DNA of 64,000 bases from Streptomyces harbinensis (GTDB lineage Bacteria; Actinomycetota; Actinomycetes; Streptomycetales; Streptomycetaceae). Numbering within the stretch: position 1 is the first letter of the stretch; each line of letters opens with the position of its first letter. The notes under the pieces are model-generated. The model saw nothing but the letters and a program-made list of their open reading frames with translations, searched no databases and was not told where the DNA came from. Where the stretch lies: the NCBI RefSeq assembly GCF_900116145.1, contig NZ_FPAB01000002.1, positions 62,001 through 126,000 of the forward strand. The letters run 5' to 3'. Position numbers and translations under genes: made by a program. Positions 52,868-61,096 of the stretch are shown piece by piece.

Positions 52868-55474
52868 GTGCGAGGGAAGTCGATCCGACGAAAGATAGGG
52901 GCGCTGCTGCTCGTGCCCCTGCTGTCGCTCGTATCGATCTGGGCGTTCGCCACGGCCATCACCGTCGCCGAGGCCAGATCGCTGCTCGCCGTCGCCTCCG
53001 TCTCCGACAAGCTCGGCACCCCGGCCGAGGCCGTCATCCACGCCATCCAGCAGGAGCGCCGCCAGACCCTCGTCTTCCTCGCCGACCCGCGCCGCTCCGA
53101 CGCCCTCGCCGAACTCCACGACACCCAGGAGGCGACCGAGGCGGCCGTCGCCGAGGTACGCGCGCAGGCCGCCGGCGGCGCCCGCGACGACCTGGCCGGC
53201 GGCGCCGAGGACCGGCTGGACGCCTTCCTCTCCGGCCTCGACGGACTCGCCACCCTCCGCGACCAGGTGCAGAACAACATCATCTCCCGCACCGCCGCGC
53301 TCGACGCCTACACCGTCGTCATCGACCCCGGCTTCCGCTTCCTCGCCGCCCTGCACCTCGTCGAGAACGTGGACCTCGACCGGCACGGCCGCGCCGTCGT
53401 CGGCATCGCGCAGGCCCGCGAGTACCTCTCCCGCGAGGACGCCCTGGTGGCCGGCGCCCTCGCCGCCGGCCGCATGACCGACACCGAACTGCGCCAGCTC
53501 GGCGACCGCATCACCGAACGCGCCCTCGCCTACACCACCTACCTCCCCGACCTGCCCGCCGAGGACCAGCGCGCCCACGAGGTGTTCTGGGACACCGGGC
53601 CCGGTCATGTGCTCACCGTCGTCGAGGGCCGGCTGCTGGACGGCGGCACCCGCTCCGCCCGCCCCGACCAGTGGGTGGACACCGGCGGCAACGCCCTCGA
53701 ACAGCTGCGCATCCTCGGCGAGTCCGCCCAGGAGCGCTACGGGGACGCCGTCGATCCCGAGGCCACCGCCGTCCTGGTGCGGGCCTGGGCCGCCGGGGTG
53801 CTCGGCGCCGCCGCCGTGATCGTCTCGCTGGTGGTCTCGCTGCGCATCGGACGGGCCCTCATCCGCGACCTGATGACGCTGTCGAAGGAGGCCAAGGACG
53901 CCGCCGAGGTACGGCTGCCCGGTGTGCTGCGCCGGCTCGCGGCCGGCGAGCGGGTGGACGTGGAGACCGAGGCCCCGCACCTGGAGTACGGGCGCGACGA
54001 GGTCGGCCAGGTCGGCCAGTCCCTCAACACCCTCCAGCGCGCGGCCGTCGCCGCCGCCGTCGAACAGGCCACCGTACGGCGCGGGATCTCCGACATCCTC
54101 GTCAATCTCGCCCGCCGCAACCAGGTGCTGCTGCACCGTCAGCTCGGCCTGCTGGACACCATGGAACGGCGCACCGACGACGCCGACGAACTCGCCGACC
54201 TCTTCCGGCTCGACCATCTGACCACCCGGATGCGCCGGCACGCCGAGGGCCTGGTGATCCTCTCCGGCGCCGCCCCCGCCCGGCAGTGGCGCAAGCCGGT
54301 GCAGCTGATGGACGTGGTGCGGGCGGCGGTCGCCGAGGTCGAGGACTACGAGCGCGTCGAACTGCACCGCATGCCGCAGCTCGCGGTGGCCGGCGGCGCC
54401 GTCGCCGATCTCACCCACCTCATCGCCGAACTCCTGGAGAACGCCACCGTCTTCTCCCCGCCGCACACCTCCGTGCAGGTCTCCGGCGAACGCGTCCCGC
54501 ACGGCTACACCCTGGAGATCCACGACCGGGGCCTGGGCATGAACCCGGAGGCGCTGCGCGAGGCGAACGAGCGCCTGGCGCACACCCCCGAGTTCGATCT
54601 CTCCGACACCGACCGGCTCGGCCTGTTCGTGGTGGCCCGGCTCGCGGAACGGCACGGGGTGCGGGTGGCGCTCAAGGAGTCCCCGTACGGCGGCACCACC
54701 GCCGTGGTGCTGCTGCCCGGCGAACTGCTCACCGAGACCGGCGAATGCCCCGACGAACGCTCCCCGCTGCCCGAACGCCCGGCCCCGCCCGAGCTGTTGA
54801 ACGGGCCGGTGGACGGCCCGGTGGAGCTGGAGGCGCCGGTCGGCTTCCGCGGTCTTGAGCGGTCCCGGGAGAGCGCGCGCGGGTTCGGCCCCTACCCCTT
54901 CTCCGACCCCGCACCCGGGACCGAGCCGCACCCCGGCACCCACACCGGGCCCGACGGTGACCCCGGACCCGGCGCCCGCGACCGGGTGCGCCACGCCGAG
55001 CCGGACCCCGGATACCCCGAACCACCCGCCGTCCCCCACCACGAGGATCCCGCGACCCCGGCCGGCACCCCCGCCGGGGCCGGCCCCGAACCGCCGATCC
55101 CGCTGCCGCAGCGGCGCCGCACCCCGGTGCTGGTCGCCGACCACGGCCGGCCGGTCGGCGAACCACCGGGCGAGGACCCCGCGCCCGGCCACGAGGAGGA
55201 CGCCGGCACCGGCACCACCCTCGCCGGACTGCCGCGGCGGCAGCGCCGCACCCGGCCCGCACCCGCGCCCGTCCCCGACACCTGGGACGAGCCGGAGCCC
55301 GCGGGCCACCCCGGCTCCGACCCCACGGAGCAGGACGCCGACGAAGTGCGGGCGAGGATGGCCGCACTCCAGCTCGGCTGGCGGCGCGGCCGGCAGCACA
55401 GCCACCGTGATCACCGCGGTGATCACGCAACCACCACCAGGCGGGACGACGACCCGCAGGCACCGACACCGTAA
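52868..55474 (+). CDS. cvnA: Conservon sensor-like histidine kinase (CvnA) with a nitrate/nitrite-sensing-type domain
   Basis: The 868-residue protein has a first transmembrane helix (~10-35; IGALLLVPLLSLVSIWAFA) and an all-helical extracytoplasmic sensor of the NIT type (~50-300; 'VIHAIQQERRQTLVFLADPR'). A second helix (~300-325) leads to a HAMP-like segment and an HATPase domain (~450-620; 'LIAELLENATVFSPPHT', 'DRGLGMNPEALREAN', 'GLFVVARLAERHGV'). A canonical phospho-accepting H-box is not obvious. The last ~240 residues are disordered and Pro-rich. Conservons pair this protein with CvnB, C and D in a membrane complex that works like a G-protein-coupled switch. A clear GGGGAGGG lies 7 nt before the GTG. 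Confidence 0.93.
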   Translation: MRGKSIRRKIGALLLVPLLSLVSIWAFATAITVAEARSLLAVASVSDKLGTPAEAVIHAIQQERRQTLVFLADPRRSDALAELHDTQEATEAAVAEVRAQAAGGARDDLAGGAEDRLDAFLSGLDGLATLRDQVQNNIISRTAALDAYTVVIDPGFRFLAALHLVENVDLDRHGRAVVGIAQAREYLSREDALVAGALAAGRMTDTELRQLGDRITERALAYTTYLPDLPAEDQRAHEVFWDTGPGHVLTVVEGRLLDGGTRSARPDQWVDTGGNALEQLRILGESAQERYGDAVDPEATAVLVRAWAAGVLGAAAVIVSLVVSLRIGRALIRDLMTLSKEAKDAAEVRLPGVLRRLAAGERVDVETEAPHLEYGRDEVGQVGQSLNTLQRAAVAAAVEQATVRRGISDILVNLARRNQVLLHRQLGLLDTMERRTDDADELADLFRLDHLTTRMRRHAEGLVILSGAAPARQWRKPVQLMDVVRAAVAEVEDYERVELHRMPQLAVAGGAVADLTHLIAELLENATVFSPPHTSVQVSGERVPHGYTLEIHDRGLGMNPEALREANERLAHTPEFDLSDTDRLGLFVVARLAERHGVRVALKESPYGGTTAVVLLPGELLTETGECPDERSPLPERPAPPELLNGPVDGPVELEAPVGFRGLERSRESARGFGPYPFSDPAPGTEPHPGTHTGPDGDPGPGARDRVRHAEPDPGYPEPPAVPHHEDPATPAGTPAGAGPEPPIPLPQRRRTPVLVADHGRPVGEPPGEDPAPGHEEDAGTGTTLAGLPRRQRRTRPAPAPVPDTWDEPEPAGHPGSDPTEQDADEVRARMAALQLGWRRGRQHSHRDHRGDHATTTRRDDDPQAPTP

Positions 55475-55485
55475 GGGGCAGACCC

Positions 55486-55926
55486 ATGACTGCACCGGGG
55501 GCCGACGCCCGGCACGGAACACCGCAGGACGGCGAGCGTCTCGACGGCGTACTGGACGAGTTCGTCGGCAAAGTGGCGGGAATGCGCCACGCGCTGATAC
55601 TCTCCGCCGACGGTCTGGCGCGCGGCGCCTCCAGGGCCCTGAGCCGGGAGGACAGCGAACAACTCGCGGCCGTGGCCTCCGGGTTCCACTCACTGGCCAG
55701 GGGCGTGGGAACACACTTCAACACCGGCGGGGTGCGCCAGACCCTGGTGGAGCTGGACGACGCGTTTCTCTTCGTGGCCGCTGCCGGCCAGGGCAGCGCG
55801 CTCGCCGTCTTCGCCGACATCGAGGCGGACATCGGACAGATCGGCTACGAGATGACGCTGCTGATCAAGCGGGTCGGCGCGCAGCTGGGCATCGCCGCAC
55901 GCGGCGGCCCGGCCGGCGAGAGCTGA
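55486..55926 (+). CDS. cvnB: Conservon roadblock/LC7-domain protein (CvnB)
   Basis: The 146-residue roadblock/MglB-like protein (VLDEFVGKVAGMRHALILSA, then DGLARGASRAL...) has the usual 'ALAVFADIEADIGQIGYEMTLLIKRVG' second half. In conservons it probably regulates the nucleotide state of the CvnD GTPase, as MglB does for MglA. It lies 11 nt after cvnA with AAGGGG just upstream of its ATG. Confidence 0.95.
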   Translation: MTAPGADARHGTPQDGERLDGVLDEFVGKVAGMRHALILSADGLARGASRALSREDSEQLAAVASGFHSLARGVGTHFNTGGVRQTLVELDDAFLFVAAAGQGSALAVFADIEADIGQIGYEMTLLIKRVGAQLGIAARGGPAGES

Positions 55927-55937
55927 CCGGCCGGCCG

Positions 55938-56336
55938 ATGAGCCACGGCTGGTTCGACGAGGAGGCGGGTCCCATCGTGCGGCCCTACGCGATGACGCGT
56001 GGCCGCACCAGGGGAACCGTCGATCACCCCCTCGACCTGATCGCCCTGGTGACGGCGGAGACCGGCGATCCGGACGGCGCGGCCGGCGGCGTCAGTGATC
56101 TCACCGACCGGGAACTGGCCCCGGAGCACGCCGAGATCATGCGCCGCTGCCGCCGTACCACCGAGTCCGTGGCCGAACTGGCCACCGGGCTCGATCTGCC
56201 GGTCGGCGTGGTGCGGGTGCTCATCAGCGATCTGCTGGACGCCGGCCTGGTCCGGGTCAGCCGCCCCGTGCCCGCCTCCCAGTTGCAGGACGACAGCACA
56301 CTCCGTGAGGTGATCGATGGTCTCCGGGCCCTTTGA
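55938..56336 (+). CDS. cvnC: Conservon DUF742 protein (CvnC)
   Basis: The 132-residue DUF742 protein has the invariant 'IVRPYAMTRGRTR' head and a winged-helix-like end ('SVAELATGLDLPVGVVRVLISDLLDAGLV', 'DDSTLREVIDGLRAL'). Its biochemical role is not settled; it associates with the other Cvn proteins. It overlaps cvnD by 20 nt in a different frame, so translation is coupled. Confidence 0.95.
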   Translation: MSHGWFDEEAGPIVRPYAMTRGRTRGTVDHPLDLIALVTAETGDPDGAAGGVSDLTDRELAPEHAEIMRRCRRTTESVAELATGLDLPVGVVRVLISDLLDAGLVRVSRPVPASQLQDDSTLREVIDGLRAL

Positions 56337-56922
56337 GCGCGGCCGCAGCCGGCCGGCGGATCCCACGGCACTGAAGATCCTCGTCGCGGGGGCCTTCGGC
56401 GTGGGGAAGACGACGCTGGTCGGCGCCGTCAGCGACATCAAGACCCTTCAGACGGAGGAGTCGCTGACGGAGGCCGGGCGGCCGGTGGACGACATCCGGG
56501 CGGTGTCCGGGAAACGGTCCACCACCGTCGCCATGGACTTCGGGCGGATCACGATCAGCGATTCGGTGATCGTGTACCTCTTCGGTACCCCCGGGCAGGA
56601 GCGGTTCCGCTTCCTGTGGGACGAGTTGGCGCGCGGCGCGCTGGGGGCGCTGATCCTGGTGGACACCCGGCGGCTGGCGGACAGCTTCTCGGTGGTGGAC
56701 TTCTTCGAGACCCGCGGGCTGCCGTTCGCGGTGGCGGTCAACTGCTTCGACGGGGCGATCCGTTACCCGCCGGAGCAGGTGCGCCGGGCACTGGACCTGG
56801 ACGAGGACGTCCCGGTGATGCTGTGTGACGCGCGGGAGCGCGCCTCGGCCCGGGACGCCCTGGTGGCGGTGGTGGAACACGCGCTGCACCGCTCGGCGCG
56901 GCAGCGTTCCGCCGTGTCCTGA
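56317..56922 (+). CDS. cvnD: Conservon small GTPase (CvnD)
   Basis: The 201-residue MglA-like GTP-binding protein has P-loop GAFGVGKT (25-32), the switch region 'TTVAMDFGRITIS' and 'VYLFGTPGQERFRFLWDELARGALG' (G3: GTPGQER, with DxxG altered). 'VAVNCFDGA' stands in for the NKxD motif. It should cycle between GTP and GDP under CvnA/B control. Last gene of the cvnABCD conservon. Confidence 0.95.
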   Translation: MVSGPFERGRSRPADPTALKILVAGAFGVGKTTLVGAVSDIKTLQTEESLTEAGRPVDDIRAVSGKRSTTVAMDFGRITISDSVIVYLFGTPGQERFRFLWDELARGALGALILVDTRRLADSFSVVDFFETRGLPFAVAVNCFDGAIRYPPEQVRRALDLDEDVPVMLCDARERASARDALVAVVEHALHRSARQRSAVS

Positions 56923-57032
56923 ACGGGGGTTGCGGCCGTGACGTCCTGAGGCTGTTGCGTCCATGTCGCGAGTAGGTGACAACGCGCCGGAGCGTGAAAC
57001 GGAGCGCGCACACGTGGCGTCGGTGATCTGTG

Positions 57033-57083
57033 ACGGCGGCGGACATCGGGACCCACGGGGGTGGCTCCAATGACCGCCGCCGT
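57033..57083. terminator. Stem between the conservon and the dipeptidase gene
   Basis: ACGGCGGCGG (57033-57042) pairs perfectly with CCGCCGCCGT (57074-57083). The loop holds a smaller stem around ACCCACGGGGGTGGCT. It lies between convergent genes and is a likely bidirectional terminator. Confidence 0.6.
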
Positions 57084-57091
57084 TGCCTGTG

Positions 57092-57820
57092 CTAACGAGC
57101 CAGGGCTTTGGTGGACACGGGAAAGTCGAAGTACGTCTCCGGATACGGCTCGTCCCGGTAGCCGAAGTGCCACCACTCGGTGCTCACGGGTGCGAATCCC
57201 TCGGCGTCCAGGGTGTCGGCCAGCAGCCGGCGGGCGGCCCGCGCCCCGGCGGGGACATCCGGCGAGTCGCCGTGCGATCGCGGGTCGAAGAAGTCGAAGC
57301 CGGTCCCCATGTCGACCGGGGCACCGTCCGCCGCCCGCACCAGGGTGAGATCGACGGTGCTGCCCCGGCTGTGGCCCGAGCGCACCGCCAGATACCCCTC
57401 CTCCACCAGCCGGTCCTTGGGGACACGCGGATAGAACTCGGCCCGGGTGCGGCCGTCCTCGGGGCGTTCCATCCAGGCGGTGAAGTGATCCACCGCGCGC
57501 TGCGGGCGGTAACAGTCGTACACCCGCAGCCGGTAGCCCCGCTCCCGCAGGGTGCGGGCGGCCCGCGCCAGCGCCTCGGCGGCGTCCCGGGTGAGCAGAC
57601 AGATTGGCTCCTCGTAGCCGTCCACGGGCTCACCGGTGAAGTTGTGCGCCCCCGCGTACCGCATCTCCTCCTCGATGTCCGGGGCGATCTCGCGCAGCGC
57701 CACGAAGCCGGCGGGCGCGGTGTCCGTCACCGGCGCCGGGCCCTGCGACCCGGACAGCGGCAGGACGAGAGCGGCACCGGCGACCGCGGCGGCGGCCAGG
57801 ACGGCGGGGGAGCGGCGCAT
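57092..57820 (-). CDS. Secreted D-Ala-D-Ala dipeptidase (VanX/DdpX-like, M15D)
   Basis: The 242-residue exported peptidase has a signal sequence (residues ~1-25), and the zinc site H150-x6-D157 in SGHSRGSTVD with His218 in EWWHF. The catalytic Glu215 and substrate arginine Arg105 (DCYRPQRA) are present. It should hydrolyse D-alanyl-D-alanine. VanX lowers D-Ala-D-Ala in vancomycin resistance, but that enzyme is cytoplasmic and sits with vanH, vanA and vanRS, none of which is here. A role in peptidoglycan recycling outside the membrane fits better. AGGAA precedes the ATG by 8 nt. Confidence 0.9.
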   Translation of the reverse strand: MRRSPAVLAAAAVAGAALVLPLSGSQGPAPVTDTAPAGFVALREIAPDIEEEMRYAGAHNFTGEPVDGYEEPICLLTRDAAEALARAARTLRERGYRLRVYDCYRPQRAVDHFTAWMERPEDGRTRAEFYPRVPKDRLVEEGYLAVRSGHSRGSTVDLTLVRAADGAPVDMGTGFDFFDPRSHGDSPDVPAGARAARRLLADTLDAEGFAPVSTEWWHFGYRDEPYPETYFDFPVSTKALAR

Positions 57821-58019
57821 AACCGGTTCCTATCAGGGGTGCGGAGGAGTCGCGAGCGCGGTGCGGCCGATGTGATGACGGAGTGCCGGATTCTCCACGT
57901 ACCCGGTGGTAGGCGAGGCGGGCGAGCGCTCCTACCGTGAGGAGTACTCAGCCGTCATGGCGGTCCGGACCAGCCTCTGCCGCGGTGTCACCCCCCTGTG
58001 ATCAGCGAGGAGCCGCCCC

Positions 58020-58916
58020 ATGAAGCTGCCCGGGTTCCGTACCCGCACCCGCACCCGGCCCCGTACCGTACCCGCCGCCCTCGGCGCGGTGCTGGCCGCC
58101 GTCCTGCTCGCCCTGCTGTCCGCGCCCGCCGGCGCCGCCCCCGCGGCGACCGCCACCGGCGGCTGGAACAAGGACGGCTGCGTCCCGGCCGCCGCCCACC
58201 CCCGCCCCGTGGTCCTGGTGCACGGCACCCTGGCCGGCGGCACCAGCAACTGGCTGGGGCTGGCGCCCTACCTCGTCGCACGCGGCTACTGCGTCCACTC
58301 CTTCGACTACGGCCGGCTGCCCGGCGTCCCGCTCCTGGGCGGCCTGGCCCCCATCGAGGAGTCGGCGGACGAACTCGCCGCCGAGGTGGACCGGGTGCTC
58401 GCCGCCTCCGGAGCCTCGGAGGTGGACCTGGTCGGCCACTCCCAGGGCGGCCTGATGCCCCGCTACTACCTCAAGCACCACCCGGACGCGGCGGGCAAGG
58501 TGAATGCGTTCGTGGCGATCGCGCCCAGCACCAACGGCACCACCCTGCTCGGGCTCACCCGGCTCCTCGACCTGATCCCGGCACTGGACCGGGCCATCGC
58601 CGAGAACGCGCCCGCCCTCGCCCAGCAGGTGGCGGGCTCCGCCTTCCTGCGCGAGCTGAACGCGGACGGCTACACGGTCCCGGGCGTCACCTACACGGTG
58701 ATCGCGACCCGCTACGACGAGGTGGTCACCCCGTACCGCTCACAGTTCATCGACGAACCGGGCGTGCGCAACGTGCTGCTCCAGGACCTGTGCCCGCTCA
58801 ACATCTCCGAGCACGCCACCATCGGACTCCTGGACCGGATGGCCTTCCACGAGACGGCCAACGCCCTCGACCCGGCCGGCGCCGAGCCGACCACCTGCTG
58901 GTCGGTCTTCTCCTAG
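58020..58916 (+). CDS. Secreted lipase/esterase (alpha/beta hydrolase, lipase class 2-like)
   Basis: The 298-residue protein has a basic head (RTRTRTRPR), a hydrophobic core and a signal cleavage site near AGAAP (~40). The oxyanion loop VLVHGT (66-71) and nucleophile elbow VGHSQGG (Ser141) are clear. An acid in 'ATRYDEVVTPY' and a histidine in 'SEHATIGLLD' complete the triad. Cys54 and Cys91 could form a disulfide. It belongs with secreted streptomycete triacylglycerol lipases of the EstA/LipA type. GAGGAG lies about 8 nt upstream. Confidence 0.92.
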   Translation: MKLPGFRTRTRTRPRTVPAALGAVLAAVLLALLSAPAGAAPAATATGGWNKDGCVPAAAHPRPVVLVHGTLAGGTSNWLGLAPYLVARGYCVHSFDYGRLPGVPLLGGLAPIEESADELAAEVDRVLAASGASEVDLVGHSQGGLMPRYYLKHHPDAAGKVNAFVAIAPSTNGTTLLGLTRLLDLIPALDRAIAENAPALAQQVAGSAFLRELNADGYTVPGVTYTVIATRYDEVVTPYRSQFIDEPGVRNVLLQDLCPLNISEHATIGLLDRMAFHETANALDPAGAEPTTCWSVFS

Positions 58917-58922
58917 CCGGGA

Positions 58923-59555
58923 TCAGTACAGACCCTCGGTGTAGCGCGGGCCGTAGTGCTCTTCCAGCTGCGCCAGGGAATCGTCCGGCCGCTCCAGCGC
59001 CTTGGCGATCCGGGCCCGGCTCGGCAGCGACTCGGGCTGCCAGCTGTCCGGGTCCCAGGTGTGGGAGCGCAGGAACGCCTTGGAGCAGTGGTGGAAGACC
59101 TCATCGATCTCCACCACCAGGGCCAGCCGCGGGCGGTTGCGCCGCACGATCATGTCGTCGAAGAACGGTGCCTCGCGCACGATCCGGGCCCGGCCGTTGA
59201 TCCGCAGCGTGTCGCCGCGGCCCGGCAGCAGGTAGATCAGCCCGACGTGCGGGTTGGCGAGGATGTTCCGGAAGCCGTCCAGGCGCTTGTTGCCCGGGCG
59301 GTCCGGGATGGCCAGGGTGCGGTCGTCCAGGACGAGGGTGAAGCCGGGCGGATCGCCCTTGGGCGACACGTCGCAGCTGCCGTCCGCGCCGCTGGTGGCG
59401 ATCAGGCACAGCGGGGAGCGGGCCAGCCAGTCGCGGTCCAGCGCGTGCAGCGCCGGGCGGGCCTTGTCCCGGGTGTACGGGGCGGGTTCGCCGATCAGCT
59501 CGCGCAGTTCGCTCTCGGAGGTGACCTCCGTGAACGGTCCGGATGCGGTCGTCAT
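58923..59555 (-). CDS. PPOX-type FMN flavoprotein (MSMEG_1061 family)
   Basis: The 210-residue protein has the pyridoxamine-phosphate-oxidase-like split-barrel motif 'LCLIATSGADGSCDVSPKGDPPGFTLV' and 'NILANPHVGLIYLLPG', followed by the family-specific 'RNRPRLALVVEIDEVFHHCSKAFLRSHTW'. These proteins bind FMN or F420; the physiological substrate is unknown. The ATG has GGGAGAG 4-5 nt upstream. It is convergent with the lipase, 6 nt apart. Confidence 0.9.
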   Translation of the reverse strand: MTTASGPFTEVTSESELRELIGEPAPYTRDKARPALHALDRDWLARSPLCLIATSGADGSCDVSPKGDPPGFTLVLDDRTLAIPDRPGNKRLDGFRNILANPHVGLIYLLPGRGDTLRINGRARIVREAPFFDDMIVRRNRPRLALVVEIDEVFHHCSKAFLRSHTWDPDSWQPESLPSRARIAKALERPDDSLAQLEEHYGPRYTEGLY

Positions 59556-59673
59556 CGCTCTCCCTTTCCGGGTGCTCGCGGATGCTGACAGCAGGCAGCC
59601 TACGGCGGTGCCGCCGTCCTCCCCGAAGGTGGGGGCCGGGAAGACGGCGGCACCGGTCGGTGGGCCGCGCCGG

Positions 59674-60732
59674 TCAGGCGCGGCGGGCGGCGGCGGCCCG
59701 GCGCCGGGCCGCCAGCAGGAGGGTCGCGGTACCGGCGGTCAGCGCCGCGGCGCCGCCGAGGGCGAGGGCGGCGGTGCCGGCCGCGTCACCGCCGGTGGCG
59801 GCCAGTTCCGGGTCGTCCTCGCCGGTGACCGCGGTGCCCTGGTCGCCGGCCGGGGCGGGGGCGTTGCCCGCCGGGGCGGTGGTGTCCGCGGGCGGCTCCC
59901 GGTCCTCCCCGGGGGTGGTGTCGTGGCCGCCGGGCCCGGTGTGGTCGCCGTGGTCCTCGTGGTCGCTGTGGTCCTCGTGGCCGCTGTGCTCCCCGTGCTC
60001 CCCGTGCTCGCCGTGGTCCGTGTGGCCGGATTCCTCCGCTCCGGGCCCGGTCTCCGGCGCGGTGGCGGGCGGCGCCGGCTCGATGACCGTCCCGCCGCCT
60101 GCCGCGCCGCCGAACACCACGTCAGAGCATGTGTAGAACGCCTCGGGGCTGTCACTGCGCTGCCAGACGCTGTAGATCAGATGCCGCCCCGAGCGGTCGG
60201 GCACGGTCAGGTCGAAGACGTACGAGCCGTTCTCCAGCGGCGGGTCGGTGACCGTGCCGAAGGACTCCAGGTCCGACCAGCGCAGCGGGGTGCTGGGGTC
60301 GTACCCCTCCTTGGTGATGAACAGTTCGAAGCCGCCGCGGTGCGGCGCGGTGGCCCGGTAGCGGAAGGTGTGCTGCCCGGCGGAGAGCGTGGAGGCGGGC
60401 CAGTCGGCACGGGCCTGGTCGAGACCGGCGTACTTGTCGCGGCCCGCGCTGCACAGCTTGCCGTCCGGGATCAGCTCCCGGTGCCGGCCGGCGGCGTCGG
60501 CGAGGTTGACCTCGTTCCAGTCGTACAGGGGCTGGGTGCCGCCGATGGCCACCAGGTCGCGGCAGGCGTCGGAGACCGGGCTCTCGGGTCCCTCGTCGAA
60601 GCAGGTCTTCACCCGGCTGACCGGGTCCTCCAGCGAGCCGTGGGCCCCGGCCGGGGACGCGGTGGCCAGGGTGATCATCAGCGGGGCAACGGCAAGGGCC
60701 GCGACCGTGGCGGCGGCGCGCAGCGCAGTCAT
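59674..60732 (-). CDS. Wall-anchored lytic polysaccharide monooxygenase (AA10) with a histidine-repeat linker
   Basis: The 352-residue protein has a signal peptide cleaved after AGA, so the mature protein starts with His31 (HGSLEDP), one ligand of the copper histidine brace. The second is His131 (APHRGGFELF). Tyr200 (EAFYTCSDV) is the axial aromatic. The catalytic domain (31-~205) oxidatively cleaves chitin or cellulose. A linker holds ten histidines at exact 3-residue spacing (237-264). The C-terminus carries LAATG (310-314), a hydrophobic helix and an Arg tail, which is the LAxTG class E sortase signal of streptomycetes. The enzyme is therefore probably tethered to peptidoglycan. GAGGAG is about 8 nt before the ATG. 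Confidence 0.92.
   Translation of the reverse strand: MTALRAAATVAALAVAPLMITLATASPAGAHGSLEDPVSRVKTCFDEGPESPVSDACRDLVAIGGTQPLYDWNEVNLADAAGRHRELIPDGKLCSAGRDKYAGLDQARADWPASTLSAGQHTFRYRATAPHRGGFELFITKEGYDPSTPLRWSDLESFGTVTDPPLENGSYVFDLTVPDRSGRHLIYSVWQRSDSPEAFYTCSDVVFGGAAGGGTVIEPAPPATAPETGPGAEESGHTDHGEHGEHGEHSGHEDHSDHEDHGDHTGPGGHDTTPGEDREPPADTTAPAGNAPAPAGDQGTAVTGEDDPELAATGGDAAGTAALALGGAAALTAGTATLLLAARRRAAAARRA
59941..60024 (-). repeat. (His-x-x)10 coding repeat in the LPMO
   Basis: Codons 237-264 of the LPMO gene are a degenerate 9-nt repeat encoding His-x-x, x being mainly Asp, Glu, Gly or Ser. All ten histidines are exactly three residues apart. Confidence 0.9.
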
Positions 60733-61096
60733 CGTCGAACGTCTCCTCGGATCGGGGGCCCGGGCCGTGACGGGGGATCAGCGGCCCGGGGAATGAGCAC
60801 GCTAGCCGCCGGGCTGGCCCGATCCGGGCGGTCGAAGGGGGTTTCACGGGTCTTTAAGTCCGGGCTAAGGAGCGGGCCAAGGCCGGGTTAAGCACGGAAG
60901 GGGCGGGTGGGGCGCCTCGGGCGGACGGTGGACTTTCGGTCATAGGCCCCGAGCGGGGACAGGCATGGTTGACATGGTTAGGTATGCCTAACCTAAATTG
61001 ATCGACGGCCGAGCCGCACTCGACCGCTGCGCACCACCCGCACCACCCGCACCACCGAGCACCCCCACCGTCAACGCAAGGGACCGTACAGAGCCC
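60733..61096. promoter_or_regulatory. Divergent control region between the LPMO and the siderophore operon
   Basis: This 364-nt gene-free region holds the LPMO promoter on the left and, on the right, a TTGACA (60969-60974) followed by an iron box that covers the expected -10 (TAAATT, 60994-60999, 19-nt spacer). About 100 nt of untranslated leader follow before the first siderophore start. Confidence 0.6.
60978..60996 (+). promoter_or_regulatory. Iron box (DmdR/IdeR-type operator)
   Basis: TTAGGTATGCCTAACCTAA matches the 19-bp streptomycete iron box TTAGGTTAGGCTAACCTAA at 16 of 19 positions. It overlaps the promoter, so Fe2+-loaded DmdR/IdeR should repress the operon when iron is sufficient. 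Confidence 0.88.

Noticed and set aside
57092..57820. Vancomycin-resistance vanX
   Set aside because: It has a signal peptide, and no vanH, vanA, vanR or vanS gene is adjacent.
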